Shown: positions 50,925 through 59,984 of the stretch, piece after piece
Numbering within the stretch: the stretch's first letter is position 1
How the letters are laid out: every line of letters begins with the position of its first letter
From: Bacteroidota bacterium
GTDB lineage: Bacteria; Bacteroidota; Bacteroidia; Bacteroidales; Cfx3-03
Assembly (NCBI GenBank): GCA_013390605.1
Contig: JACAUB010000001.1
Location: 3,699,797 to 3,763,796 of the forward strand
Length of the DNA: 64,000 nucleotides
Direction of reading: 5' to 3'
Made by a program: the position numbers and the translations under genes
Notes under the pieces: model-generated
Databases searched by the model: none
The model's input: only the letters and a program-made list of their open reading frames with translations
Told to the model about the DNA's origin: nothing

Positions 50925-53393
50925 ATGAAATATGTAGCACTCTTGATTATTAATCTGTTCTTATTGACACCCTTATGTCAGGGACAGTTATCGAATACGA
51001 ACAAGGCTTCTGTATTACAGTCTTCAATGATATGGTCACCTTCCAATCCGGGTGGAAAACAGGTATATATTGCTTTTCGTAAGTCTTTCAATCTTTCTAC
51101 TGTATCCAATAATGCATCTTTAAAATTATTCGCTGATTCACGATATATACTATGGATCAATGGTCTGTATGTTTTAAGAGGCCCTTGTCGATTTAATCCA
51201 AAAAGACCTGAATACGATATCATTAATCTCCATCCATTTCTTAAAAAAGGTAAGAATGTTATTGCCGTTTTAGTTCATCATTATGCTAATGCAATTAATG
51301 GCCGAATTATGCAACATACACCCGGGCTAACTGCAGTTTTAGAAATGTCAGGTAAAGAGATTCTTCGAAGCGACTCATCATGGCGATACAATGATAAAAC
51401 CAGATACTTACCTTCTCCTAAATCATGGACTACTATTCCTGATGTGATTGATGCAAGAATAGATAAGGAAGAATGGTTATCTGCTAAATTTGATGATTCT
51501 GAATGGCCTTTTGCTAAGTTAATTGATGGAATGCAATGGGGGAAAATGTATCCCCGTGAAATACCCTTACTGAAAGAAACAGAACTGAAAGGACTTAAGT
51601 TACTTCCTTCCCGACAAACACTAAACGCTGCATTACCCATTGAGCTTTCTGCGGGCAAGGAAGTTCTTATAGATCTGGGATGTATGGCAATGGCATATAC
51701 AATGATGGAACTTGATGCTGACCAAGGAAGTGAATTATCGATGAAGTATGCTCTTCGATATGAGAACGGAAAACCTACTGAAATGTATGGGGTTGGTAAT
51801 ACTTATTTAGCTCGCGCAGGAATTCAGCGATTTATGACTTCTGATCAATGGGGCTGTCATTACATGCTTCTGAAATGCATTTCTGGGAAAATAAAGATAC
51901 TCGGGCTAAGCATGATTGATCGTCGGTATCCGTTCCAGAGACTAGGAAACTTTAAATGCAATGATGAGACATTAAATAATCTCTGGAATATGGCTGTTAA
52001 CACCATTGAAGTCACAACCGATGACGGATATGGGTCGGATGCACGTGAACGTAACGAATGGTTACAAGATCCGGCAGAACCCAATTTCATCACTACACGG
52101 GTGGCATTGGTCGGACCCGGAAATACAGGAATGAGAGTATTTTCTGATCCACGATTACTCAAAAATATCATTCGCCATGCGGCGCTATCTCAACTACCTA
52201 ATGGACAAATATTGGCAACATTCCCCACAGATCGGGGACCGGAAGATTGCCATTATGTGATTGATGATTATTCCTGTCAGTGGATTGAAGCACTGAAAAT
52301 ATATTATGATGCCACTGGTGATAAGGCGTTCGTTAAAGAGATGTGGCCCACTTTAGTCGCTCAGATAAACTGGTTCTTGGCTCATCGCTCTCCTCGTGGT
52401 TTACTTCTGGCACGCGAATATACTTCCTTCGACAATCCCCTTGCTTACATTACCTGCGAAGGTGCTACAATAAATGCCTTTTTCCATCAGTCGCTAAATG
52501 ATGCCAACTATTTGGGAGTGGTATTGGGTGAGAGTGAAAAAGCTTCTCTTTTTACTCAGCTAGCTAAAGAATTAAAAGTTGCATTTAACAAACAGCTTTG
52601 GAATAATACGGAAGAAGCTTACAACTCGGCTTATATTGGGGATACACTTTATGCCCCAACGGTTCATGCTCAGCTAATTGCATTGGATCGTGATTTAGTG
52701 CCTGAAAATCGTAAAGATGCTGTACGAAAATGGTTTCTGGAAAATTATAAAAACCAGGGAATGAAACACTGTTGTAATAATCCGGATTTTAAAATGATGA
52801 TTAAACAAAAGTGTGGAATTAATATGCCTGTCGTATACTATTGGGTTTTCCAAGAGTTGTACAGAATGAATACTGATCAAATGGATCAAGAGGTAATTCA
52901 GGAAATCAAAAGAAGGTGGACTCCAATGGTAAAATATCTGTGCAATATTGGAACGCTCGGCGAGTCTTTTATGAATGATAAAGGTGAAGGATCGTCTGAA
53001 GCTTGCCATAACTATGGAGCGCTTCCGGCTTATTTTCTCAGCTCTTTCATTCTGGGCGTTCGATTGGATGGCCCGGTATGGAAGAAAAGAGTTTTGATTG
53101 AACCCCGATTGGGTAATTTAACATTTGCTCAAGGAAAGGTGGTAACAGAATTTGGCGTGATACCCATTTCATGGAAAAAATCCAAAAATGGAAAATCTTT
53201 AGCCTTTCATTTCTCTATTCCAAAAGGAATCCGAGCTGAAATTCATTTCCCAATATTATCTCATAAGCCTACTCTGATCATGAATAACATGATTCTATTG
53301 AAAAAATATATCCGAAAAAAAGGCGTTACTAGTAATCAAAGATGGATTTCTGTTAAAAATGTATCAGGAGATTGTTCGGGAATTATAAATTAA
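50925..53393 (+). CDS. Secreted GH78-like alpha-L-rhamnosidase, second copy
   Basis: An 822-residue paralogue of the 42981-45377 protein with its own signal peptide (MKYVALLIINLFLLTPLCQG). The shared N-terminal block is YILWINGLYVLRGPCRFNPK, and the shared barrel block DNPLAYITCEGATINAFFHQ. The catalytic block differs: DDGYGSDARERNEWLQDPAE has Arg-Glu-Arg in place of the Arg-Glu-Lys of the first copy, and Gln-Asp instead of Gly-Asp at its end. This suggests a changed substrate rather than loss of function, since the acidic residues are kept. The pair probably came from a duplication followed by insertion or retention of the GH106 and GH29 genes between them. It ends the forward enzyme run before a 355-bp gap and the esterase. 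Confidence 0.8.
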   Translation: MKYVALLIINLFLLTPLCQGQLSNTNKASVLQSSMIWSPSNPGGKQVYIAFRKSFNLSTVSNNASLKLFADSRYILWINGLYVLRGPCRFNPKRPEYDIINLHPFLKKGKNVIAVLVHHYANAINGRIMQHTPGLTAVLEMSGKEILRSDSSWRYNDKTRYLPSPKSWTTIPDVIDARIDKEEWLSAKFDDSEWPFAKLIDGMQWGKMYPREIPLLKETELKGLKLLPSRQTLNAALPIELSAGKEVLIDLGCMAMAYTMMELDADQGSELSMKYALRYENGKPTEMYGVGNTYLARAGIQRFMTSDQWGCHYMLLKCISGKIKILGLSMIDRRYPFQRLGNFKCNDETLNNLWNMAVNTIEVTTDDGYGSDARERNEWLQDPAEPNFITTRVALVGPGNTGMRVFSDPRLLKNIIRHAALSQLPNGQILATFPTDRGPEDCHYVIDDYSCQWIEALKIYYDATGDKAFVKEMWPTLVAQINWFLAHRSPRGLLLAREYTSFDNPLAYITCEGATINAFFHQSLNDANYLGVVLGESEKASLFTQLAKELKVAFNKQLWNNTEEAYNSAYIGDTLYAPTVHAQLIALDRDLVPENRKDAVRKWFLENYKNQGMKHCCNNPDFKMMIKQKCGINMPVVYYWVFQELYRMNTDQMDQEVIQEIKRRWTPMVKYLCNIGTLGESFMNDKGEGSSEACHNYGALPAYFLSSFILGVRLDGPVWKKRVLIEPRLGNLTFAQGKVVTEFGVIPISWKKSKNGKSLAFHFSIPKGIRAEIHFPILSHKPTLIMNNMILLKKYIRKKGVTSNQRWISVKNVSGDCSGIIN

Positions 53394-53748
53394 ACCTTTA
53401 ACTGCAATTCAAAAAATAGCGTTTAAAAGTAGTTGGTTACTTAACTGAAATATCAGTAGAAGTTTTCTCAATTTAATTTATACAACCATATGTCTGTTCA
53501 TTTCGGAAAAGTCAGGAATATCATTTCTAAAAAATTCATTGGTTCTCATATATTTGCAATATGCTTTATATTTCGAATAATTATATTGATCAAAATACAC
53601 GTAATTGATATACTATTTATTATTTAAATAAACTACCTCGCAGCAGAGCTGACGAGGTATTATCTAAAACATGTTTTCCTTTCGAAGCAAAGCTTCGAGG
53701 AATTTAACCTAAACGAGATTAAATAATAACGTTCAAAACAATAATAAC
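53394..53748. other. Intergenic gap with two hairpins
   Basis: This 355-bp gap has no gene. It contains two clean hairpins: TACCTCG (53634-53640) with CGAGGTA (53653-53659), and TCGAAGC (53682-53688) with GCTTCGA (53692-53698). TATATTTG at 53549-53556 matches the -7 consensus but lacks a -33 element. The gap may end the enzyme transcript and start a separate one for the esterase. Confidence 0.5.
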
Positions 53749-54876
53749 ATGAAATGTAATACTATTTCTCACATCAAAATTTTAATAGGCTGTATCTTAT
53801 TATTTCCATTTATAAGCTTAATGGCACAGGAAATAGACAATATCGATACTGCATTGATTCCATTCTGGAAAACCAAAACTATGTATAACGAATCAGTTTT
53901 GATGATTTCTAAAAATGGGGGATTACCTGTAGCAAATCTACTGTTTACACCAGATAAAATACTTTCTGTAAAGAATGCCGCCTTAAACATCGAATATAAA
54001 GAGGGAATAGATTGGGAATATACAGAAGGACAATTAAGGCTAATGAAAGGCTCTAGAGCTATTTATATGACGGATAATCAACTATATCCTGACACATCCA
54101 AGAATGCTTTCCCCAAAAAAGGTGGTGGATTAATACTGTTCAAAGAAGGATCTTTTTTTCATAATCAGCAGTTGGCCGTTACTTATACCCATGCTGCTCA
54201 TGCATGGAAAGGATCAATACCGCGCTTTATGGGAAATGATCTGCCCGAAATAATGTATAAGCTGAAAAGACGGACATCATTAAATATATTGTTATTTGGG
54301 GATAGTATTGCCGCAGGTTACAATGCAAGCGGAGAAAATAACACGCCTCCATATTTACCAAGTTGGGGGAATCTGGTTGCAGCTGGATTAAGAAGATATT
54401 ATAAAGGGAATATTATGTTTACTAATTCGGCAGTTGCAGGAAAAACCTCTCAGTGGGGACTTTCAAATATACAAGTTAGCGTTGTTGATCACAACCCAGA
54501 TCTTGTTATCCTCGCTTTTGGGATGAATGATGGAACAATTAATATGGATCCAAAAATGTTCAAAGCTAATATCCAGATGATGATAAATAAAGTTAGGCAA
54601 AATAATCCTGCCGTAGAATTTATTTTAGTAGCACCGATGTTGCCTAATCCTGAATCTAATTTTGTAGGAACACAATCATCCTTCAAAAAAGTATTAGCTG
54701 AATTGACCGGACGAGGAATTTTATTGGCAGATATGACATCCGTACATTCAGAACTTCTTAAATATAAAGCTTATCAAGACATGACAGGAAATAACATCAA
54801 CCATCCAAATGATTTTTTGATTCGTTGGTATGCCCAGCAAATCTTATGTATGCTAATACCCAGGTATGTAGGCTAA
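53749..54876 (+). CDS. Secreted SGNH/GDSL-type esterase with N-terminal accessory domain
   Basis: A 375-residue secreted protein (signal MKCNTISHIKILIGCILLFP to MAQE). Residues 30-165 form a beta-rich domain like the carbohydrate-binding part of two-domain carbohydrate esterases. The catalytic SGNH fold follows: LLFGDSIAAGY with Ser186 in the GDS block, NSAVAGKTS with the oxyanion Gly, AFGMNDGT with Asn260 of block III, and NNINHPNDFLIRWYAQ with His352 as the catalytic His. Such enzymes remove acetyl or other acyl groups from plant polysaccharides and so give the glycosidases access. It is the last forward gene of the PUL and converges with FecR, 18 bp apart. The sugar that is deacylated cannot be told from sequence. 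Confidence 0.83.
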   Translation: MKCNTISHIKILIGCILLFPFISLMAQEIDNIDTALIPFWKTKTMYNESVLMISKNGGLPVANLLFTPDKILSVKNAALNIEYKEGIDWEYTEGQLRLMKGSRAIYMTDNQLYPDTSKNAFPKKGGGLILFKEGSFFHNQQLAVTYTHAAHAWKGSIPRFMGNDLPEIMYKLKRRTSLNILLFGDSIAAGYNASGENNTPPYLPSWGNLVAAGLRRYYKGNIMFTNSAVAGKTSQWGLSNIQVSVVDHNPDLVILAFGMNDGTINMDPKMFKANIQMMINKVRQNNPAVEFILVAPMLPNPESNFVGTQSSFKKVLAELTGRGILLADMTSVHSELLKYKAYQDMTGNNINHPNDFLIRWYAQQILCMLIPRYVG

Positions 54877-54894
54877 ATTCGTGCCTGAACACAA

Positions 54895-55932
54895 TTACTT
54901 TTTTGAAGTAATAACAATCTGCCGTTTTGAAAATGTACCATCAGGATTCTTAACCCGTTTAGACTCGGTGATCACAACCGGAGAGGTCATTTTTATCAGA
55001 TTCAATATATCGTTAAGCGATTCATTATCAAAAGTAGCACGATACATGTATCCCCGCACTACAGGGTCTTTTATCTGTATATCTACATTATAAAATCTAT
55101 TTATCGTATTAATAACAACTGCCATCTGATCATTTTTAAAGATAAGCTTCCCTTCTTTCCATGAGATATACCTGTCTATATCAACATCTGTAACAGAAAG
55201 TGATTTCGTTTCCTGAGAGATCAATGCCTGTTGATTCGGTAATAGTCGGGCTGATGCGATTGCTTTTCCGGTACTATTTAACCGGTTCACATCAACAACT
55301 CCGTCTTCCAGTGTTACTGCTTGTGAAGCATCGTTCTTAAAAGCTGTTACATTAAATTTTGTCCCGGTTGCTTTTACATCAAAACGTGTTGTATGAACAA
55401 TAAATGGGTTATTCTTATCGGACTTAACTTGAAAGAAAGCTTCTCCTTCAAGAAAAATATCTCTATTCTTTTGAAACTTAACCGGATATTTGATCGTACT
55501 TGTTGAATTAAGCCAAACTTTGGTTCCATCACTCAACGTAATTATAGAATGTGTCCCTGGGGTGCCACTTACTTCATTATAAGTAATTTGGTCAGTCACT
55601 TCTAACTTCTGATGAAACATAAAGTATAGGATCCCGGACACCAATAAAGGCAAGAAAAGAATGGCAGCAATCTTCTGTAGATAATCGAATAGATGGCTCT
55701 TTTGCTCAGGGGTCTTAAAATTCTGTCTAACTTCATATAATGCCTTCTCTACATCAACCGTATATTTCTTTATCTTCGATGAATCATAGATTGACTTTAT
55801 TTGATCAAATTCCTTTTTATTCTGATCAGACAGTTGTATCCAATCTAAAACCAGTAAGTTATCATCTTCAGACAACTCATCATTCAGATAATTCCATATT
55901 GTAATTTCTATATTTTCCTGATCAATTCGCAT
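54895..55932 (-). CDS. FecR-family anti-sigma factor
   Basis: A 345-residue inner-membrane regulator. The N-terminal 75 residues are the cytoplasmic helical domain that holds the sigma factor (ITIWNYLNDELSEDDNLLVL, DWIQLSDQNKKEFDQIKSIY). One membrane span follows (IAAILFLPLLVSGILYFMF). The periplasmic part has the FecR core (EVSGTPGTHSIITLSDGTKV, WLNSTSTIKYPVKF, REIFLEGEAFFQV-like) and a C-terminal STN-like domain that contacts SusC (MAVVINTINRFYNVDIQIKD). It is translated 49 bp after the ECF sigma gene, in one operon. When the SusC transporter at 37914 is loaded, its STN domain would signal through this protein to release the sigma factor and turn on the PUL. Family knowledge supports this; the specific pairing is inferred. 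Confidence 0.92.
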   Translation of the reverse strand: MRIDQENIEITIWNYLNDELSEDDNLLVLDWIQLSDQNKKEFDQIKSIYDSSKIKKYTVDVEKALYEVRQNFKTPEQKSHLFDYLQKIAAILFLPLLVSGILYFMFHQKLEVTDQITYNEVSGTPGTHSIITLSDGTKVWLNSTSTIKYPVKFQKNRDIFLEGEAFFQVKSDKNNPFIVHTTRFDVKATGTKFNVTAFKNDASQAVTLEDGVVDVNRLNSTGKAIASARLLPNQQALISQETKSLSVTDVDIDRYISWKEGKLIFKNDQMAVVINTINRFYNVDIQIKDPVVRGYMYRATFDNESLNDILNLIKMTSPVVITESKRVKNPDGTFSKRQIVITSKK

Positions 55933-55981
55933 AAAACATAACCTTTCTTAATTTAATAAGACGATTAAAAACCGTTTTACC

Positions 55982-56572
55982 CTATCCATTAAAAGAATTC
56001 CATAAAAAAACCATTCCAAGCACTAAAAGAACGAGATAATCAACTAGATTGGCCCTTAAAACTTTCAGTGCTCTCCCTATATTTGCTTCAACGGTTTTGA
56101 TGGAGATATTAAGTTCCTCAGCAATTTCACGGTTTTTCTTTCCTTCAATTCTACTCATATTAAATATATTTTTACAAGTAGAGGGCAAAAGATTAATCGT
56201 TGAATTAATTTGCTTCTCTAATTCAGATAACATTAAGTATTTATCGGCTTCCTCTATATACTGCTCTTGACTTTTTGATATTCTGTCATTATACCTTTCG
56301 ATAATTCGCTGGTGCTTAAAATAATCGAGACATCTATTCTTTATGCAATTCATCAGATACGCTTTTAGAGAAGAGTGAATATCGATCTCTTCACGTTCCT
56401 CCCAAAGCTTTAAAAAAACATTCTGAACAATCTCTTCGGCCTCAGATACCTCCTTTAAATAAACCATTGCAAAGTTTACCAGATCGGAATAGTGCTTTGT
56501 GAAAATGAAGTTAAAGGCATGTTGATCGCCTTCTTTCATTTTATTAAAAAGATAAATATCCAACTGCATCAT
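55982..56572 (-). CDS. ECF RNA polymerase sigma factor (FecI-like)
   Basis: A 196-residue sigma-70 family factor of the extracytoplasmic-function group. Region 2 is AFNFIFTKHYSDLVNFAMVY with EAEEIVQNVFLKLWEERE for -10 recognition and core binding; region 4 is LLPSTCKNIFNMSRIEGKKN, REIAEELNISIKTVEANIGR for -35 recognition. The last 20 residues (LVDYLVLLVLGMVFLWNSF) are strongly hydrophobic, which is more than sigma activity needs and may tether the factor or help FecR hold it. The gene lies directly upstream of fecR on the reverse strand and 57 bp after the GHMP/UDPGP gene. It most likely drives the susC operon. ATG 56572 is chosen; the next Met is one codon later. Confidence 0.92.
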   Translation of the reverse strand: MMQLDIYLFNKMKEGDQHAFNFIFTKHYSDLVNFAMVYLKEVSEAEEIVQNVFLKLWEEREEIDIHSSLKAYLMNCIKNRCLDYFKHQRIIERYNDRISKSQEQYIEEADKYLMLSELEKQINSTINLLPSTCKNIFNMSRIEGKKNREIAEELNISIKTVEANIGRALKVLRANLVDYLVLLVLGMVFLWNSFNG

Positions 56573-56629
56573 TCTCTTCAGTTTTTACTGATAAACGTCT
56601 GTAAAGGTGCAAAAAATATAACAAAGATT

Positions 56630-59600
56630 CTACATAAACTCGCAAAGCGAAGCGATGTAATCCTTGCTGCCATCGGTAACCCAACCATCCAGTTGAGCAG
56701 GGTCCTTCATCTGTTGTCCCCTTAACCTTGGCACCACCAGATAACCGCACTGCATATCAGAAAGGGCACTCATATCGCCCCATAGTTTCTCAATCTGAGC
56801 TACAGGGTAAATATCTTCCTGGCCATGTCCCCAACGATATTTTACATCTTTAATCGTAACGTAAGTAGGCATCCGACGTGCTATTTTACGCACAGCTTCT
56901 GCCAACATTTCATCATTGGCAGTAAACAATTCTTTGCGGGTTAATCCGAATAGCGTAAGGAGTTTGTCAATATTAATCCAGGTCGTCATGGTGCTGTAAT
57001 AACTCAAAGAGAGTTCATCCTCTTCGTGAGGTTGTGCTAATCCTTCGAGCAGTCGCACCTTTCCATTGATCCGGGCGAGTCCACCTCCCCTATCTTCCAT
57101 CCGGCGAGGCACAACTTCAAATGTAAGTGCATTACTATGTGTAATATGACGACCTATAGCTTCAGGAGACACATCGGCACCCAATGTGTCAATATTGTGC
57201 AACATGATGTGATCTACATTGGGGTTCTCGTTAAGTAAGGTGGCCAATGCACCGTTTCTGAGCATATTGGATACTTCGTACCAGTGGCCCAACGGACTCA
57301 ACCTTTGTTGTGAAATATTTTCTATATAGTCGCTACTCTCTCCTTTTTCGCGGGCCCAATTAATCATAGTAGCCCTCACTGCATCGCGAACCTTCTGTTT
57401 GTTTTCATCCAGTTGTTCTTGCGGCATCTCCTCCCATAGAAAACGAAGGTCGCGTTCCATTGGAATAAAGCGTTGACCGATAGACTTACCGGGTGAGAGG
57501 TACACATTATCGCGATATCCAAAATTCTTAGTTTGGTTTAATACCTTTTCAATAGGTTGGTGCGTAAGATAGCTGGTTGCCACTATAAATGGGATGGAAC
57601 CACTATATTTAAATGCCGTCTTTTGATTCTTCGCCAGATGAATTTCAAGGAAAGAACGATGTTGACCACTCATCTCAATAAAAGGATTGATGGCTTTGAT
57701 GACACCTGCGCCTTTTGTCCAACGGCTTCCAACACCTCCTGCCAGACAAAGTACGGCAACCTTACCGGCAGAGATAGCCTCTTCACCAATTTGTTTCATT
57801 GCTACATCTGTGCCATTTAGCTCGAAAACCTCTTCTGGTGAAACATCCTCTATAACGGTTTCTGAAGGCAGTCGGTTTCGTGAAAGGCCGATTCTACCCT
57901 TAAACAGATCTTGTCTGATTTGTTCGTGTTGAATAAAATCAAATCCATTCTCACGTTTTATACGATCTACTTCTGCATCTTGCTGCTGTCGTTCAACAGA
58001 TTCGACATTAGATGAAAACTTGAACAGGTTTCCTACAATTGATCGCAGCATAGGATATGCTTCATCGTTCTGCGAACTCTTTGCAGAAACTATGTCGATT
58101 TCAGCTTTTCTGATATCGGGTAGTAACTCTGGATTCTGCCTGACCAGACGAGGAATATGAAGTGCATAATAGGCCCCGGGCATTAAAGCATCTAAACCTG
58201 TTAACAATGTTGCAGCTGATCCTTTATGGTTAAGATTGAAATTATAAACCACCGGCGTCATAGCAAAAGGCATGTAATCGCACATCTCATCCTTTGTTTC
58301 GCAGAGCATCTTTAGTATTGTCTCTTTGGCTTCTGCATGAATGGAGGGGTTTACAAACATCCCCATACCGCCACCCGACATACCACCCAGCATGAGGAAG
58401 CCCCAATAATCACTACCAAAAAGTTTCTTTGCTTTCGCGATAATCGTCTCGGTAAAGTGTGTAGTGGCCCAGGGAATAATTGTTTTGATGGGTTCATCAA
58501 AGTTTTCGGAGGTATACGAAGCCAGTTTTTGGATATCACTCTTTTTCAACACCTCTAATACATCATCATATATTTTATTGGCCTTCTGTCGGCCTATCCA
58601 CTCTTTTTCTGAACGTAATAAATATTTTTCGGTAACCATCTCAAGGATAGGTCCTACATTCGAAGCCATTCCTCCATGCATCAGCACTAACGAAGAGGTT
58701 AACTTCTTCTCAAAATCAGGATGAATGGCACTGCCGGTTAATACGGTATGCTTTGGAAGCAAGCAACCTCTGCTCACATTCCATTCCGGATCGCCTATAA
58801 CAGCCAGCGTTCCTTCTATACGTTTGATATCGGTCCAGACACCACCTGAGTCTTGCCAGCCACCACCTGAGCCTCCAATCCATTCGCCCAGGATAGCACG
58901 AGAAGCTATTAACCGACGCTCGGATTCGGTGAGCATTCCTTCGAGCGACGTAGTTTGACGTGTCGCCCGCATCAGGGCACTGATCATAGAAGCCAACAGG
59001 TTGGTTGATACTGCAAGCCTTGATCCTTTGGGGATATCATTCACCTTGGTTACCAGCTCAATGCCTAATCCGGGTGAAAGTATCCGCTCTAAAATATCTT
59101 TAATGGTATGATTGGTTCCTTCAAAAGAGGGTGGTATAAATCCGGAGGCGATGATAGCAGCCTTTAAAAGACTGAGATAGTCGTTTCCAAAGTTAAACAG
59201 GTCGGAGAGCTCGGTGATATCTTTGCTATCTTTTAAATCGAGGGAGGTGATTCGAATGACAGGTTCGGTAATGACTCGCAAATAGGATTCCAATGGAGGC
59301 TTTATCTCGTTATCGCGACTATAGACCCCAAGATCGATGGATACATTGATGACTCGGGCACCCTCAGGATAGTCCATTCCGAGGAAGAATATATCAGACC
59401 AGCCGCTATGGGTTAAATCCATACGCACAGGAGTTTTCTCCTGCAGCAATGGAAACAACACCTCATCTTTTTGACGCTGCAATAGCCTCGGATGAATCTT
59501 TAAAGGGTGTTCATCATAATGACCTACCCTGAACATCCACTGGTTACCTTTACTGGAACGCACGCTCTTACGAACCTGGTCGGCCAGAATTTGAAAAGTG

Positions 59601-59968
59601 AGATGATGATAACTTTCAGCCAGACAACTAAAAAGATTTGAATCAGCTCCCTTGGTATAGAGTTGTTCCTGAAAGATACTGATCGACTTTTCAAAGTTAC
59701 GTTTCAACAAGTTTTCATAACCCTCTACCGGGATCTTGCCCACGACAGGCACATCCGGATTCTCCATTAGAAAGAATCTGTAACCCGCATACAGAAAGAT
59801 ACTTGCTCTAACCCGCTCATATAGATTGGGGGTGGTTTTTCTAAAATCGTCAAGTTCTTTAAAATATTTGATCAGCTCAGTAACAGTCAGCTTAATGCAC
59901 AGGCTTGAAAACGACCTGTTTCTAATCTCAGGATCACTTGAGGTTATCGTTTTGATAAAAGGATTCAT
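56630..59968 (-). CDS. GHMP-type sugar kinase fused to UDPGP-type sugar-1-phosphate nucleotidyltransferase
   Basis: A 1112-residue cytoplasmic protein with two catalytic regions. Around residue 365 IGGSGGGWQDSGGVWTDIKR is the glycine-rich ATP loop of FKP-type GHMP kinases, with LVLMHGGMASNVGPILEMV and LMLGGMSGGGMGMFVNPS as later GHMP blocks. Around residue 740 VAVLCLAGGVGSRWTKGAGV is the nucleotide-binding start of a UDPGP-type pyrophosphorylase, continued by NPNVDHIMLHNIDTLGADV. A sugar would be phosphorylated at C1 and then activated with a nucleotide, as FKP does for fucose, but in FKP the transferase comes first; here the order is reversed. Similar Bacteroidota proteins are usually annotated as UTP-glucose-1-phosphate uridylyltransferase. 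It is 16 bp after another nucleotidyltransferase gene, in one operon. The true sugar is unknown. Confidence 0.75.
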   Translation of the reverse strand: MNPFIKTITSSDPEIRNRSFSSLCIKLTVTELIKYFKELDDFRKTTPNLYERVRASIFLYAGYRFFLMENPDVPVVGKIPVEGYENLLKRNFEKSISIFQEQLYTKGADSNLFSCLAESYHHLTFQILADQVRKSVRSSKGNQWMFRVGHYDEHPLKIHPRLLQRQKDEVLFPLLQEKTPVRMDLTHSGWSDIFFLGMDYPEGARVINVSIDLGVYSRDNEIKPPLESYLRVITEPVIRITSLDLKDSKDITELSDLFNFGNDYLSLLKAAIIASGFIPPSFEGTNHTIKDILERILSPGLGIELVTKVNDIPKGSRLAVSTNLLASMISALMRATRQTTSLEGMLTESERRLIASRAILGEWIGGSGGGWQDSGGVWTDIKRIEGTLAVIGDPEWNVSRGCLLPKHTVLTGSAIHPDFEKKLTSSLVLMHGGMASNVGPILEMVTEKYLLRSEKEWIGRQKANKIYDDVLEVLKKSDIQKLASYTSENFDEPIKTIIPWATTHFTETIIAKAKKLFGSDYWGFLMLGGMSGGGMGMFVNPSIHAEAKETILKMLCETKDEMCDYMPFAMTPVVYNFNLNHKGSAATLLTGLDALMPGAYYALHIPRLVRQNPELLPDIRKAEIDIVSAKSSQNDEAYPMLRSIVGNLFKFSSNVESVERQQQDAEVDRIKRENGFDFIQHEQIRQDLFKGRIGLSRNRLPSETVIEDVSPEEVFELNGTDVAMKQIGEEAISAGKVAVLCLAGGVGSRWTKGAGVIKAINPFIEMSGQHRSFLEIHLAKNQKTAFKYSGSIPFIVATSYLTHQPIEKVLNQTKNFGYRDNVYLSPGKSIGQRFIPMERDLRFLWEEMPQEQLDENKQKVRDAVRATMINWAREKGESSDYIENISQQRLSPLGHWYEVSNMLRNGALATLLNENPNVDHIMLHNIDTLGADVSPEAIGRHITHSNALTFEVVPRRMEDRGGGLARINGKVRLLEGLAQPHEEDELSLSYYSTMTTWINIDKLLTLFGLTRKELFTANDEMLAEAVRKIARRMPTYVTIKDVKYRWGHGQEDIYPVAQIEKLWGDMSALSDMQCGYLVVPRLRGQQMKDPAQLDGWVTDGSKDYIASLCEFM

Positions 59969-59984
59969 GCCGTTTAGTGTTTAA

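Noticed and set aside
57557..58958. Forward frames opposite the kinase/nucleotidyltransferase fusion
   Set aside because: All are shadows of the long reverse-strand gene.
56630..59968. Calling the fusion protein FKP (fucokinase/GDP-fucose pyrophosphorylase)
   Set aside because: Both kinds of domain are present but in the reverse order, and the transferase loop is UDPGP-like; fucose specificity cannot be claimed.
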